Of a stretch of 64,000 nucleotides of DNA, positions 33,209 to 41,798 are shown piece by piece. The notes under the pieces are model-generated. The model was not told the DNA's origin. It saw nothing but the letters and a program-made list of their open reading frames with translations, and did no database searches. Source of the stretch: Halomonas campaniensis (GTDB taxonomy: Bacteria; Pseudomonadota; Gammaproteobacteria; Pseudomonadales; Halomonadaceae). The stretch covers positions 124,001-188,000 of the forward strand of contig NZ_JACHZF010000003.1 in NCBI RefSeq assembly GCF_014193375.1. The letters are read 5' to 3'. Numbering within the stretch: the first letter of the stretch is position 1; every line of letters begins with the position of its first letter. Both the position numbers and the translations under genes were made by a program.

Positions 33209-34822
33209 TCAGCCGACGTGGTTCTTGCGGTTGTAGACGTTGAACTTGCCGGTCGGCGTGTTCAGGTTCTCGACCCGGGCCTTCTCCTCCAGGGTCTTGT
33301 CGTCGAAGATCACGATGGCGCCGTCATCCTGGTGACCGCGACCGCGGGCCCAGATGGAGACCCACACCTCGGAGCCGGTCTGGTCGTACTCCATGTGCAC
33401 CGCCACGGCGTCATGCTCGACGGGACGGTCGGCGACGTGGATCGGGGTCAGCTCGCGGGTCTCCTTGTTCATGACCATGACCCACTGGTTGACGTCGGCC
33501 TCGGGGTGCATGGCCTGGTCGATCCAGACGTTGTCGGACTCCGGGTGGGTACGCACGAACAGGCCGGGGCCGTCGGTCTCGACGCTGCCGCAGATCTCCC
33601 AGGCCTGGTCCGGATAGTTCTCCGGGTCGTTGCCCCAGAAGGTCATGCGGCCCTCGCCGAGGTGGGTGGTGCCGGCCACCGGGCCGCACTCGGGGTCGAC
33701 CCAGTTGGCGCCCGGGCCCGGGTGCGGGATCTGCCCGGTCTCCAGCATGCCCACCCGCTTGCGGGTCTCGGTGTCGACGAACACCATCTTGTTGCTGTAG
33801 TTGGCGGCGATCTGGAAGTAGCGCCCGGAGGGATCGAAGAATCCGTCGTGCAGGTACTCGGCGGTCTCCATCTGCTCGATGCGCAGGTTCTCGATATCGC
33901 TGTAATCGACCTGCCAGACCTGGCCGGTCTCCTTGACGTTGACCAGGAAGCTCGGCGCGTTGGGGGTGTTGTAGAGCGCCGCGACGCGGGCCTCATGGAC
34001 GTAGTTGCCCTCGGTGTCGTAGCCGCGGGTGGAGACGACCTTCAGCGGCTCCATGGTCTCGGCGTCGGCGATCACGAAGTGGGGCGGCCAGTAGGCGCCG
34101 CCGATGACGTACTTGTCTTTCCACTCGCCATAGTGGGAGACGGCCACGTCGCGGGCGTCGATGCCGATGAACACCTCGGCGGTCACCTGGGGCGGGTCCA
34201 TCCACAGGTCGATCTTGGAGAGGCGGCCGTCGCGGCCCTGGACGTACCAGAAGCGGCCATCGGAGCTCTCCTTGGCCACGTGCACGGCATAGCCGGTCTC
34301 GGCCTCGGTGACCAGCTCCTTGGTGTCGCCGTCGATGATCCCCATGGCGCCCCGGTCACGCAGGATGGTGACCATGAAGTTTTCCCAGTTGCGGTCATGC
34401 TGGGGCTCGGTGGGCCACTCCTCCTGGGGGACGACGATCTTCCAGGTCTCGCGGATGTCGGCCAGGGACATCTCCGGCGGCTCTTCCGGGGTCTGCTGGA
34501 TGTACTTGGCGATCAGCTCGATCTCGTCCTCGTCGAGGATGCCGTCGAAGTTGTTCATGCCACCCTCGGTGCCGAAGGTGATGATGCTCTCCAGGCGGCG
34601 CTGGCCCATGTCGACGGTGGTCTCGGGCAGCAGGTTGGGGCCGGTGGCCCCCTTGCGCAGGGTGCCGTGGCAGCCGGCGCAGCGGGAGAAGTAGATCTGC
34701 CCCGCGCGATCCAGCTCCTCGGCCGACATCTCCGGCGCCGCCGCCTGCACGCCGCCCGCCATCATGGCGGCCAGCGGGAAGCTGAAGGCGAAGATCCCCT
34801 TGCTCAATGCTCTCTTGGTCAT
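33209..34822 (-). CDS. nirS: Cytochrome cd1 nitrite reductase
   Basis: 537 residues. After a signal peptide (cleavage near VQA-AAPE) comes a cytochrome c domain with CAGCH at 48-52, then an eight-bladed haem d1 propeller from about residue 140, with the motifs GGAYWPPHFVI, HDGFFDPSGRY and HPGPGANWVDPECGPV. It reduces nitrite to NO in the periplasm. The ATG at 34822 has GAGG six bases upstream; the open frame continues 5' only by chance. Two FNR/DNR boxes lie upstream. Confidence 0.97.
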   Translation of the reverse strand: MTKRALSKGIFAFSFPLAAMMAGGVQAAAPEMSAEELDRAGQIYFSRCAGCHGTLRKGATGPNLLPETTVDMGQRRLESIITFGTEGGMNNFDGILDEDEIELIAKYIQQTPEEPPEMSLADIRETWKIVVPQEEWPTEPQHDRNWENFMVTILRDRGAMGIIDGDTKELVTEAETGYAVHVAKESSDGRFWYVQGRDGRLSKIDLWMDPPQVTAEVFIGIDARDVAVSHYGEWKDKYVIGGAYWPPHFVIADAETMEPLKVVSTRGYDTEGNYVHEARVAALYNTPNAPSFLVNVKETGQVWQVDYSDIENLRIEQMETAEYLHDGFFDPSGRYFQIAANYSNKMVFVDTETRKRVGMLETGQIPHPGPGANWVDPECGPVAGTTHLGEGRMTFWGNDPENYPDQAWEICGSVETDGPGLFVRTHPESDNVWIDQAMHPEADVNQWVMVMNKETRELTPIHVADRPVEHDAVAVHMEYDQTGSEVWVSIWARGRGHQDDGAIVIFDDKTLEEKARVENLNTPTGKFNVYNRKNHVG

Positions 34823-34929
34823 AACGTGCCTCGCTTGATTTCCCCTTGGGGTGTGCCTGGCGGGTGCCCGGCATGACCTTTCCAACCCCGGTCGGTCATC
34901 ACCAGCCGTCACCCTCCACCTGCCGGTAA

Positions 34930-34971
34930 GTAGTAGCAGCTTTACCTCTTTACTCACTTGACCACTGTCAA
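34930..34971 (-). promoter_or_regulatory. DNR/FNR class II promoter of nirS
   Basis: TTGAC-CACT-GTCAA (34958-34971) is a perfect symmetric core. On the minus strand TACTAC at 34935-34930 is the -10 at the class II distance, giving a predicted transcript start near 34923, about 100 bases before the nirS ATG. Confidence 0.8.
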
Positions 34972-34987
34972 TTGATGCACCGGGGAG

Positions 34988-35001
34988 TTGACTTATGTCA
35001 T
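34988..35001. promoter_or_regulatory. Second FNR/DNR box upstream of nirS
   Basis: TTGAC-TTAT-GTCAT, one mismatch, centred exactly 30 bp from the perfect box. It would lie near -71.5 relative to the nirS start, on nearly the same helical face. Confidence 0.6.
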
Positions 35002-35057
35002 GGGTGGCGCCGAGAAAGTCGCGGCGGCACTCCCGAGGGGGTCCGGCGCGGCCTCGC

Positions 35058-35831
35058 TCAGCGGGCCATGGGCCGGGACGGCAGGTCGGCAGGCAGGTCG
35101 CTGCCGTTGAGGCGAGGACAGGCCGGCATCGGCTGCATCGGGTCGCCGGCGCCGGACAGGCGCCTCAGGGCCGCGAGGTCATCGATGCACACGGCGTTGC
35201 GCTCGCAGCTGACCCCGAGCCCCTTGAGTCGCGCCATGGCCCGGGAGAAGCTCTCCGGCTTCATGCCCAGGCGGCCGGCGATCAGCATCTTGTCGCAGGG
35301 CAGGCAGACCTTGGCGCGGGCGGCGTCGTCCGGGCAGAGCGAGACCAGGAAGGCCGCCAGCCGCTGATGGGTCGACTGGTTGGTGAGCTGGTCGAGCTGC
35401 CGCACCATTCCCCTGAGCATCGCGGTGAGGTTGGCCAGCAGGTTGAGCGTCAGGCCGTGGTGCTGGCGCAGGGTCTCCAGGAAGTGCTCCGCCGGGAAGA
35501 CCAGCAGCCGGGCCTCCTCGGCGGTGGCGGCGTTCACCGGGAAGCCCAGCCGGTCGAACATCGCCGCCTCGGCGAAGGACTCGCCGCGGGTGAAGAGCCC
35601 CACCAGGCACTCGCTGCCCTGGGGATTGTCGCGGTAGAGCTTCACCCAGCCGTCCAGTACCACGTAGAAGCGATCCGCGGGCTCCCCCTCGCTGAACAGC
35701 CGGGTGCCGCGCGGACAGCGGCGCTCGTGGGCGCCGCCGGTGAGAAGCGCCAGGGTGTCATCGCCGAGACCGGCGAACAGCGGCACCTGGCGCACCGTAC
35801 GCAGCGTCTCGCGACTCAAGCGAACCGTCAT
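35058..35831 (-). CDS. dnr: Crp/Fnr-family regulator, DNR-type
   Basis: 257 residues: cyclic-nucleotide-like sensor domain (about 10-130), long dimer helix and a C-terminal helix-turn-helix (about 180-215, IAGRLGMKPESFSRAMARL). It lacks the N-terminal Cys cluster of FNR/Anr, as expected for DNR, which senses NO through haem and activates nir, nor and nos genes. GGAGG lies five bases before the ATG at 35831; the frame is open further upstream only by chance. Lying directly upstream of nirS, it is the obvious reader of the FNR-like boxes, although an FNR/Anr protein encoded elsewhere binds the same motif. Confidence 0.88.
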   Translation of the reverse strand: MTVRLSRETLRTVRQVPLFAGLGDDTLALLTGGAHERRCPRGTRLFSEGEPADRFYVVLDGWVKLYRDNPQGSECLVGLFTRGESFAEAAMFDRLGFPVNAATAEEARLLVFPAEHFLETLRQHHGLTLNLLANLTAMLRGMVRQLDQLTNQSTHQRLAAFLVSLCPDDAARAKVCLPCDKMLIAGRLGMKPESFSRAMARLKGLGVSCERNAVCIDDLAALRRLSGAGDPMQPMPACPRLNGSDLPADLPSRPMAR

Positions 35832-35896
35832 CTTGACCTCCTTGGCCCTTGACGCCAGGGCAGCAGCGGAAGCACCGCGGGCTGGCCCGGCGGCAC

Positions 35897-36784
35897 TCAC
35901 TCCTGGCGAAGCGAGAGTTGTGACAGGTTGCCGCGAATCACCTCGGCCTCGGCCGAATCCGCCGGCAGCACCGCCAGCAGGCGCTCCCAGTAGCCGCGCG
36001 CCTCGTCGAAGGCCTCGGCGCGATAGGCCCGGGTGCCGGCCAGCCACAGCCCCTGGGCATGCTCGGGGTCGATGGCCAGGGCCTGCTCGATCAGCGCCGC
36101 CGGTTCGCCCGCCAGCCCCCCCTCGAGTTCCGCCAGCACATCGGCATAGCGCACCAGCACGTTCGGGTCGCGATCGCCGCCGTGGCGAAGCGCCTCGCCG
36201 AAGGCGCGGCCCGCCGCCTCGAACTCGTCGAGGAACACCAGGGTGCGGCCCAGCAGCACCCAGCTCTCCAGATCCTCGGGATCCTGGGCCAGGCGGGCCT
36301 GGAGCCCCTCCACCAGCCGCGTGAACTCGCGGGTCATCTCCGCCTCGCTGGGCGCCTCTTGCGCAGGCGGGGCCAGCTGGCCGGACGGCGCACGGGCGGC
36401 GAAGACCTCATCGGCGTGGCCCACCGACAGGTAGATCCCGGCGGCGGCGAAGGGCAGCAGCGCCAGGCTCGCCGCGGCCAGGCCGGTGACCAGCCGACGC
36501 TGACCGCGGCGCTCGACGCCGGCATCGCCATCGGTGTCCAGGCCTCCGCTGTCGAGCAACTCGCGCTCCAGGTCGGCCAGGGCGCGGGCATGGCGCGCCG
36601 CGGTCAGGGTGCCGGCCGCCAGGTCCTGGTCGAGCTCGGCGACGCGGTCGCGGTGCACCGCCAGCAGCGCCTCGCGGCGCCCGGGGGCCTCGGCGCCCCG
36701 GGGCTCGCGCAGCAGCGGTATCAGCACGAAGGCCAGGGCCAGCACGCACAGGCCCAGGGCCAGCAGCAGGAAGACGCCGTTCAT
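35897..36784 (-). CDS. ccmI: Cytochrome c maturation protein CcmI
   Basis: 295 residues: two membrane helices (about 4-24 and 100-120) flanking a cytoplasmic loop, then a periplasmic TPR domain (about 150-290). CcmI holds apocytochromes and passes them to the CcmF-CcmH haem ligation complex. Last gene of a ccmF-G-H-I run. Confidence 0.92.
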   Translation of the reverse strand: MNGVFLLLALGLCVLALAFVLIPLLREPRGAEAPGRREALLAVHRDRVAELDQDLAAGTLTAARHARALADLERELLDSGGLDTDGDAGVERRGQRRLVTGLAAASLALLPFAAAGIYLSVGHADEVFAARAPSGQLAPPAQEAPSEAEMTREFTRLVEGLQARLAQDPEDLESWVLLGRTLVFLDEFEAAGRAFGEALRHGGDRDPNVLVRYADVLAELEGGLAGEPAALIEQALAIDPEHAQGLWLAGTRAYRAEAFDEARGYWERLLAVLPADSAEAEVIRGNLSQLSLRQE

Positions 36785-36799
36785 CGCATCCCTCCGGGG

Positions 36800-37273
36800 T
36801 CAGTTGCCACGGCGCAGGCGCTCCAGCGCCGCACGCTCCTGGTCGGTGAATTGGGGCTCGTCATCGGGCCGGGCGCGCCGGCGCATCACCTGCCACCACA
36901 CCAGCAGGCCGCCACCGAACAGCAGGAAGGGGCTGGCCCAGAGCAGGGCGGTGTTGGCCTGCAGCGGCGGCCGATAGCGCACGTAGTCGCCGTAGCGGGC
37001 CACCATGAAGTCGACGATGGCGTCGGCGGACATGCCGTCCCGGGTCATCTGGTAGACCCGCCGGCGCATGTCGGCGGCGAGCTCGGCGTTGGACTCGTGG
37101 ATCGTCTCGCTCTGGCACACGGTGCAGCGCAGCTCCCGGGTCAGCGTCTCGTACTGCTGGCGCTGGGCCTCGGTCTCGAACTCGAGCGGCTCGCCGATGG
37201 CCGTGGCCAGGGCGATGCCGGGCGAAAGCGCCAGCGCCAGCAGCATGAGCAGGCCTGCCGTCCAGCGGGTCAT
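36800..37273 (-). CDS. ccmH: Cytochrome c maturation thiol reductase CcmH
   Basis: 157 residues with signal segment, the LRCTVC motif (Cys50, Cys53) and a C-terminal membrane helix followed by a charged tail. CcmH keeps apocytochrome thiols reduced. The usual motif is LRCPVC/LRCLVC, so Thr at the first intervening place is a mild variant. It overlaps ccmG by four bases. Confidence 0.93.
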   Translation of the reverse strand: MTRWTAGLLMLLALALSPGIALATAIGEPLEFETEAQRQQYETLTRELRCTVCQSETIHESNAELAADMRRRVYQMTRDGMSADAIVDFMVARYGDYVRYRPPLQANTALLWASPFLLFGGGLLVWWQVMRRRARPDDEPQFTDQERAALERLRRGN

Positions 37274-37815
37274 GACGCCCTCCCCGCCGACTCGGCTCTC
37301 AGCCTTTCGATCAGGGGCAGCACCTCGTCGAGCAGCAGCTGGCGGGTGAGCGGGCCGATGCGCTTGTAGCGAATCACCCCCTCGGCATCGAGCACATAGG
37401 TCTCCGGCGTGGCGTAGACGCCCCAGTCGATGCCGGCATCGCCCGCGGGGTCATAGGCGATGGTGCGGTAGGGGCTCTCGGTCATCGCCAGGTAGCGCAG
37501 CGCGGCCTCGCGCTCGTCGCGGTAGTTGAAGGCGTGGATGGGGATGCCGGCCCGGGCCAGCTCCATCAGCAGCGGCTTCTCGGCGCGGCAGGTGCTGCAC
37601 CAGGTGGCCCAGACGTTGACCAGCGCCACCTCACCGATGAAGTCCTGCTCCGTCAGGATCGTCTGTGGGTCCTCCAGGGCCTCCAGGGCGAAGGCCGGGG
37701 CGGGCTTGCCCACCAGCGGCGAGGGCAGGTCCCGGGAGTTGAGCCCCAGCCCCAGCAGCAGCAGGCCGAGCAGGGCGGTGACCGCCACCAGCGGAATCAG
37801 CAGCTTGAGCTTCAT
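37270..37815 (-). CDS. ccmG: Periplasmic thiol:disulfide oxidoreductase CcmG/DsbE
   Basis: 181 residues: one N-terminal membrane anchor, then a thioredoxin domain with active site Trp-Cys73-Ser-Thr-Cys76 (family norm WCPTC or similar) and the GVYATPETYVLD segment. It reduces apocytochrome or CcmH disulfides. Overlaps ccmF and ccmH by four bases each. Confidence 0.94.
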   Translation of the reverse strand: MKLKLLIPLVAVTALLGLLLLGLGLNSRDLPSPLVGKPAPAFALEALEDPQTILTEQDFIGEVALVNVWATWCSTCRAEKPLLMELARAGIPIHAFNYRDEREAALRYLAMTESPYRTIAYDPAGDAGIDWGVYATPETYVLDAEGVIRYKRIGPLTRQLLLDEVLPLIERLRAESAGRAS

Positions 37816-39809
37816 GAGGCGGTCACCTCGCGGTTCAGGCCGGTCGCGGTCGCCGGCTCGCGCTCGCGCTCGCGGCGCCGGGCCAGCCGATAGCGCCGGT
37901 CACCGGCCGCCAGCAGGCCGCCCAGGGCGAGCAGAATGGCGCCGCTCCACATCCAGGCCATGTAGGGCTTGTAGTAGAGCCGGAAGCTCCAGGCGTCCCC
38001 CACCAGCCGCTCGCCCAGGGAGACATAGACGTCGCGGGTCGCCGCGCGGTGCAGCGAGGCCTGGTGCATGGGGTTCTGGGGCTGGGTGTCGTAGTAGCGG
38101 CGCTGGGGCAGCAGGGTGGCCACCGGGCGGCCGTCGCGGGTCACCGCGACCACCGCCTGGTCGGCGTCGTAGTTGGGGCCGCGCACCTCCTCCATGCGCA
38201 GCAGGGTGAAGTCGAAGCCCGCCGCCGCGGTGGTCTGGCCGGGCTCCATGCGCACGTCGCGCTCCACCTCGTAGGTGTTGACCATGGCGATGGCGACCAC
38301 CACCAGCGCCAGGCCCACGTGGGCCAGGTGCATGCCCAGGAAGCTCGGGCGCAGCACCCGGCGGAGGCGCGTGGCCAGGGGCTGGCGGCCGGCCAGCCGC
38401 CGGCGGATATCGAGCGAGGCGGTCAGGACGATCCAGATCGCCAGCATCAGCGACAGGGCGGTGAGCGGTTGCCAGGCGCCCAGGGTCAGCGGCCAGAGGC
38501 CGCCGGCCACGACGCTTGCCAGCAGCACCCAGCGCAGCTGGCGCACCACCTCGGCGGGGTCGGCCTGCTTCCACATCACCGTGGGGCCGAGGCCCACCAG
38601 CAGCAGCAGCGGCAGCATCAGCGGCGCGAAGACGGTATCGAAGTAGGGGGGGCCCACCGAGATCTTGCCCAGGCCGAAGGCGTCGAGCACCAGCGGGTAG
38701 AGGGTGCCGATGAAGACCGCCGCGAAGGCCACGGTGAGCAGCACGTTGTTGGCCAGCAGCAGCGACTCCCGGGAGAGCCAGTGGAAGCCGCCGCCCAGGC
38801 CGACCCGCGGCGCCCGCCAGGCGTAGAGGGTCAGCGAGCCGAGCAGGGTCGCCGCCAGCATGGCGAGCAGGAAGACGCCGCGGTCCGGATCGGTGGCGAA
38901 GGCGTGCACCGAGGTGATCACCCCCGAGCGCACGATGAAGGCCCCGAGCACGGTCAGCGCGAAGGTGATGATCGCCAGCATCAGGGTCCATACCTTGAAG
39001 CCGCCGCGCTTCTCGGTCACCGCCAGGGAGTGGAGCAGGGCGGTGGCGGTGAGCCAGGGCAGGAAGGAGGCGTTCTCCACCGGGTCCCAGAACCACCAGC
39101 CGCCCCAGCCCAGCTCGTAGTAGGCCCACCAGGAGCCCATGGCGATCCCCAGGGTGAGGAAGACCCAGGCCACCGTGGTCCAGGGCCGCGACCAGCGCGC
39201 CCAGGCGGCGTCCAGCCGGCCGCCCATCAGCGCCGCCATGGCCAGGGCGAAAACCACCGCGGTGCCCACATAGCCCATGTAGAGCAGCGGCGGATGCAGG
39301 ATCATGCCCGGATCCTGGAGCAGCGGGTTCATGCCGCGGCCGTCGACGGGACCGGGCACGATGCGTTCGAAGGGGTTGGAGGTGAAGACCGTGAAGGCGA
39401 TGAAGGCCACCGAGATCATGCCCATCACCGCCAGCACCCGGGCCAGCATCTCCCGGGGCAGCGCGCGGCTGAAGCGGGCCACGGCCACGCCCCAGGCGCC
39501 GAGCAGCAGCACCCACAGCAGCAGCGACCCCTCGTGGCCGCCCCACACCGCGGTGACCTTGTACAGCGTCGGCTGGGCCAGGCTGGAGTGGCTGGCCACG
39601 TAGCGCACGCTGAAGTCGCTGGCCAGGAAGGCCCAGGTGAGCACCCCGTAGGCGATCGCCAGGAAGACGAACTGGCCGCTGGCCAGGAAGCGGCCCGAAC
39701 GCATCAGTCGTGCATTGCCCAGCCGGGCGCCCGCCAGCGGCAGCACGCTCTGGAAGAGCGCCAGGCAGAGCGCCAGGATCAGCGCGAAGTTACCGAGTTC
39801 CGCCACCAT
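37812..39809 (-). CDS. ccmF: Haem lyase CcmF
   Basis: 665 residues, about fifteen membrane helices, with the haem-handling tryptophan-rich motif GGWWFWDPVENASFLPWL. CcmF ligates haem to apocytochrome c with CcmH and CcmI. I place the start at 39809 (MVAELGNFALIL), preceded by GGGAGG; the frame is open 19 codons further. ccmABCDE are not in the window, so the system is split. Confidence 0.95.
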   Translation of the reverse strand: MVAELGNFALILALCLALFQSVLPLAGARLGNARLMRSGRFLASGQFVFLAIAYGVLTWAFLASDFSVRYVASHSSLAQPTLYKVTAVWGGHEGSLLLWVLLLGAWGVAVARFSRALPREMLARVLAVMGMISVAFIAFTVFTSNPFERIVPGPVDGRGMNPLLQDPGMILHPPLLYMGYVGTAVVFALAMAALMGGRLDAAWARWSRPWTTVAWVFLTLGIAMGSWWAYYELGWGGWWFWDPVENASFLPWLTATALLHSLAVTEKRGGFKVWTLMLAIITFALTVLGAFIVRSGVITSVHAFATDPDRGVFLLAMLAATLLGSLTLYAWRAPRVGLGGGFHWLSRESLLLANNVLLTVAFAAVFIGTLYPLVLDAFGLGKISVGPPYFDTVFAPLMLPLLLLVGLGPTVMWKQADPAEVVRQLRWVLLASVVAGGLWPLTLGAWQPLTALSLMLAIWIVLTASLDIRRRLAGRQPLATRLRRVLRPSFLGMHLAHVGLALVVVAIAMVNTYEVERDVRMEPGQTTAAAGFDFTLLRMEEVRGPNYDADQAVVAVTRDGRPVATLLPQRRYYDTQPQNPMHQASLHRAATRDVYVSLGERLVGDAWSFRLYYKPYMAWMWSGAILLALGGLLAAGDRRYRLARRREREREPATATGLNREVTAS

Positions 39810-39958
39810 CTGCTGCACCCTCCCGCCGCAGGTGATGCCCGGCCGCCCGGCCGGGCCTGGATTCACCGGGTCGACGCGTCGCGCCGACCCTCTGCAGCGA
39901 ATGGTCGGGGAATCCCCTCATAAGATCCATACTCGATACCTCTTTTCAGCCCTCCCTC

Positions 39959-39972
39959 GTGACCCATGTCAA
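39959..39972. promoter_or_regulatory. FNR/DNR-like box in the ccmF-cyclophilin gap
   Basis: GTGAC-CCAT-GTCAA, one outer mismatch. It faces ccmF at about 150 bases but no -10 sits at the class II distance; TATGGAT lies five bases off. The remainder of this ~430-bp gap is the dispersed repeat (40043-40148) and unassigned sequence. Confidence 0.4.
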
Positions 39973-40042
39973 ACAATGCCGAGCCCGTGGCCAACGGGCT
40001 GCCCCCAGCGCTGTCGCCGCAGCCTATGTCACACTGGCGAAA

Positions 40043-40148
40043 GGCGCCGGGGACAGGCCGGAGAGGGGGTCCTATGCCAGGGATGGCATCGGAAGCGCCC
40101 AGGGAGGGGTTTACAGCGCCCCCTCGCAGGCCTGTCGCCGGAACAGCC
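40043..40148 (+). repeat. 106-bp dispersed intergenic repeat, copy B
   Basis: Aligns without gaps to copy A at 18980-19085 (opposite orientation), about 83% identity by hand count. The core hairpin is ATGCCA-GGGA-TGGCAT, in which the second pair is T-A where copy A has C-G, a compensatory change. Confidence 0.85.
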
Positions 40149-40236
40149 TTGAGCAATACGCCGGCCTAACGCTGACAGGGAAGCGTCCGGCGCTTATGCT
40201 GGGGGCCCATCCTTCGGCCACAAGGTGAAACGCCCC

Positions 40237-40824
40237 GTGAAACGCCCGCTGATTCCCGCCCTGCTGCTCGCCGCCGCCCTGCCCCTGGGCCTCGCCGCCA
40301 CCACGGCCCAGGCCGAGGAGGCGACCCCCGACGTGATCCTGCACACCAGCCATGGCGCCATCGGCATCGAGCTGTTCCAGGCCGAGGCCCCGGAGAGCGT
40401 CAACAACTTCCTCACCTATGTGCAGGAGGGCCACTACGACGGGACGATCTTCCACCGGGTGATCGACGGCTTCATGATCCAGGGCGGCGGCTTCGATGCC
40501 GAGATGCGCCAGAAGCCGACCCGCGACCCGATCACCAACGAGGCGGACAACGGCCTGAAGAACCGCCGCGGCACCCTGGCCATGGCCCGCACCGGGGCCC
40601 CCCACTCCGCCACCGCCCAGTTCTTCATCAACGTCGACGACAACGGCTTCCTCGACCACGTCAGCCCGCAGTCCAGCCAGACCTGGGGCTATGCGGTGTT
40701 CGGCCAGGTGGTGGACGGCATGGAGGTGGTGGATGCCATCAAGCGGGTTCCCACCACGCGCCGCGGCCCCTTCCAGGACGTGCCGCAGGAGCCGGTGGTG
40801 ATCGAACGCGCCGAGCTACCCTGA
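40237..40824 (+). CDS. ppiA: Periplasmic cyclophilin-type peptidyl-prolyl isomerase
   Basis: 195 residues with a signal peptide (LLAAALPLGLAATTAQA) and the cyclophilin fold: TIFHRVIDGFMIQGG, NRRGTLAMAR, SATAQFFINV and YAVFGQVVDGM carry the catalytic Arg, Phe and Gln residues. It speeds proline isomerisation during periplasmic folding. Both possible starts are GTG (40225 and 40237); I prefer 40237 because AAGGTG lies nine bases before it. Gene symbol by similarity. Confidence 0.9.
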   Translation: MKRPLIPALLLAAALPLGLAATTAQAEEATPDVILHTSHGAIGIELFQAEAPESVNNFLTYVQEGHYDGTIFHRVIDGFMIQGGGFDAEMRQKPTRDPITNEADNGLKNRRGTLAMARTGAPHSATAQFFINVDDNGFLDHVSPQSSQTWGYAVFGQVVDGMEVVDAIKRVPTTRRGPFQDVPQEPVVIERAELP

Positions 40825-40833
40825 GCCCACGCC

Positions 40834-41397
40834 ATGCACAACCGCTACCTGCTGATGCGCCATGGCCACAGCCAGGCCAACGCCCGCGGGCTGATCATCA
40901 GCTCGCCCGAACGGGGCCTGGACGACTTCGGCCTCTCCCCCCGGGGCGAGGCCCAGCTCGAGGGGCTGCTGGCCGACTGGGCCTGGCCGACGCCGACCCG
41001 GCTGCTGCACTCGGACTTCCTGCGCACCACCCAGACCGCCGCCCGGGTGGCGGCACGCTTCGGCCTCGCCCTGGAGGCCGAGACACGGCTGCGCGAGCGC
41101 CACTTCGGCGAGCTCGAGGGCGGAACGGATGACGGATATGCCCGGGTCTGGGCCCATGACGCCCGCGACCCGGCACATGGCGAGTACGGGGTGGAGCCGG
41201 TGGCGGCGGTGGCCCGGCGCATGTGCGAGGTGATCGACGCCCTGGAGCGCCGCCACGCCGGCGAGACGATCCTGCTGGTCAGCCACGGCGACCCGCTGCA
41301 GATCCTGCTGACCGCCCTTGAGGGGCGCGCGCTGACCCGCCACCGGGAGCGCGAGCCGCTGGCGCCGGCCAGCATCACCCCGTGGGGTCAGCCGTGA
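40834..41397 (+). CDS. Histidine phosphatase family protein
   Basis: 187 residues; phosphoglycerate-mutase-like fold with catalytic RHG (LLMRHGHSQAN), RTTQTA and the second catalytic His in LLVSHGDP. A phosphatase of unknown substrate. It starts nine bases after the cyclophilin gene and is probably in one unit with it and the DUF6164 gene. Confidence 0.88.
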   Translation: MHNRYLLMRHGHSQANARGLIISSPERGLDDFGLSPRGEAQLEGLLADWAWPTPTRLLHSDFLRTTQTAARVAARFGLALEAETRLRERHFGELEGGTDDGYARVWAHDARDPAHGEYGVEPVAAVARRMCEVIDALERRHAGETILLVSHGDPLQILLTALEGRALTRHREREPLAPASITPWGQP

Positions 41398-41420
41398 CGG
41401 GCGGCCCGGGGAGGTAGACG

Positions 41421-41786
41421 ATGGCAAGGCTGCTGTTCCGGCTGGGCAACGTGCCCGACGCGGAGGCCGAGGAGGTGCGCGAACTGCTCGAGGCCCACGG
41501 CTTCGACACCTTCGAGACCCGGGCCGGTTTCTGGGGGCTCGGCGTGGCCGCCATCTGGCTCCACGACGAGGCCCAGTTTGATGCCGCCCGGGAGGTCCTG
41601 GACGCCTACCAGCAGGGGCTGGCCGAGCGCATGCGCCGGGAACGCGACGACCTGGCCGAACGCGGCGAGGCGCCGACCCTGTGGACGCGGCTGCGGCACC
41701 ACCCCGTGCGGATGCTACTGGTGGCCGCCGCGGTGCTGGCGATTCTCGCCGTCACCCTGCTGCCCTTCGTGGGGCTGGTGGAGTAG
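41421..41786 (+). CDS. DUF6164-like membrane protein
   Basis: 121 residues: a soluble N-terminal domain (MARLLFRLGNVPDAEAEEV, with FYETRAGFWG-like FETRAGFWGLG) and one C-terminal membrane helix (MLLVAAAVLAILAVTLLPFVG). This pattern fits the DUF6164 family, of unknown function. A GAGG site precedes the start. Confidence 0.75.
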   Translation: MARLLFRLGNVPDAEAEEVRELLEAHGFDTFETRAGFWGLGVAAIWLHDEAQFDAAREVLDAYQQGLAERMRRERDDLAERGEAPTLWTRLRHHPVRMLLVAAAVLAILAVTLLPFVGLVE

Positions 41787-41798
41787 CCGCCCCGGGCC

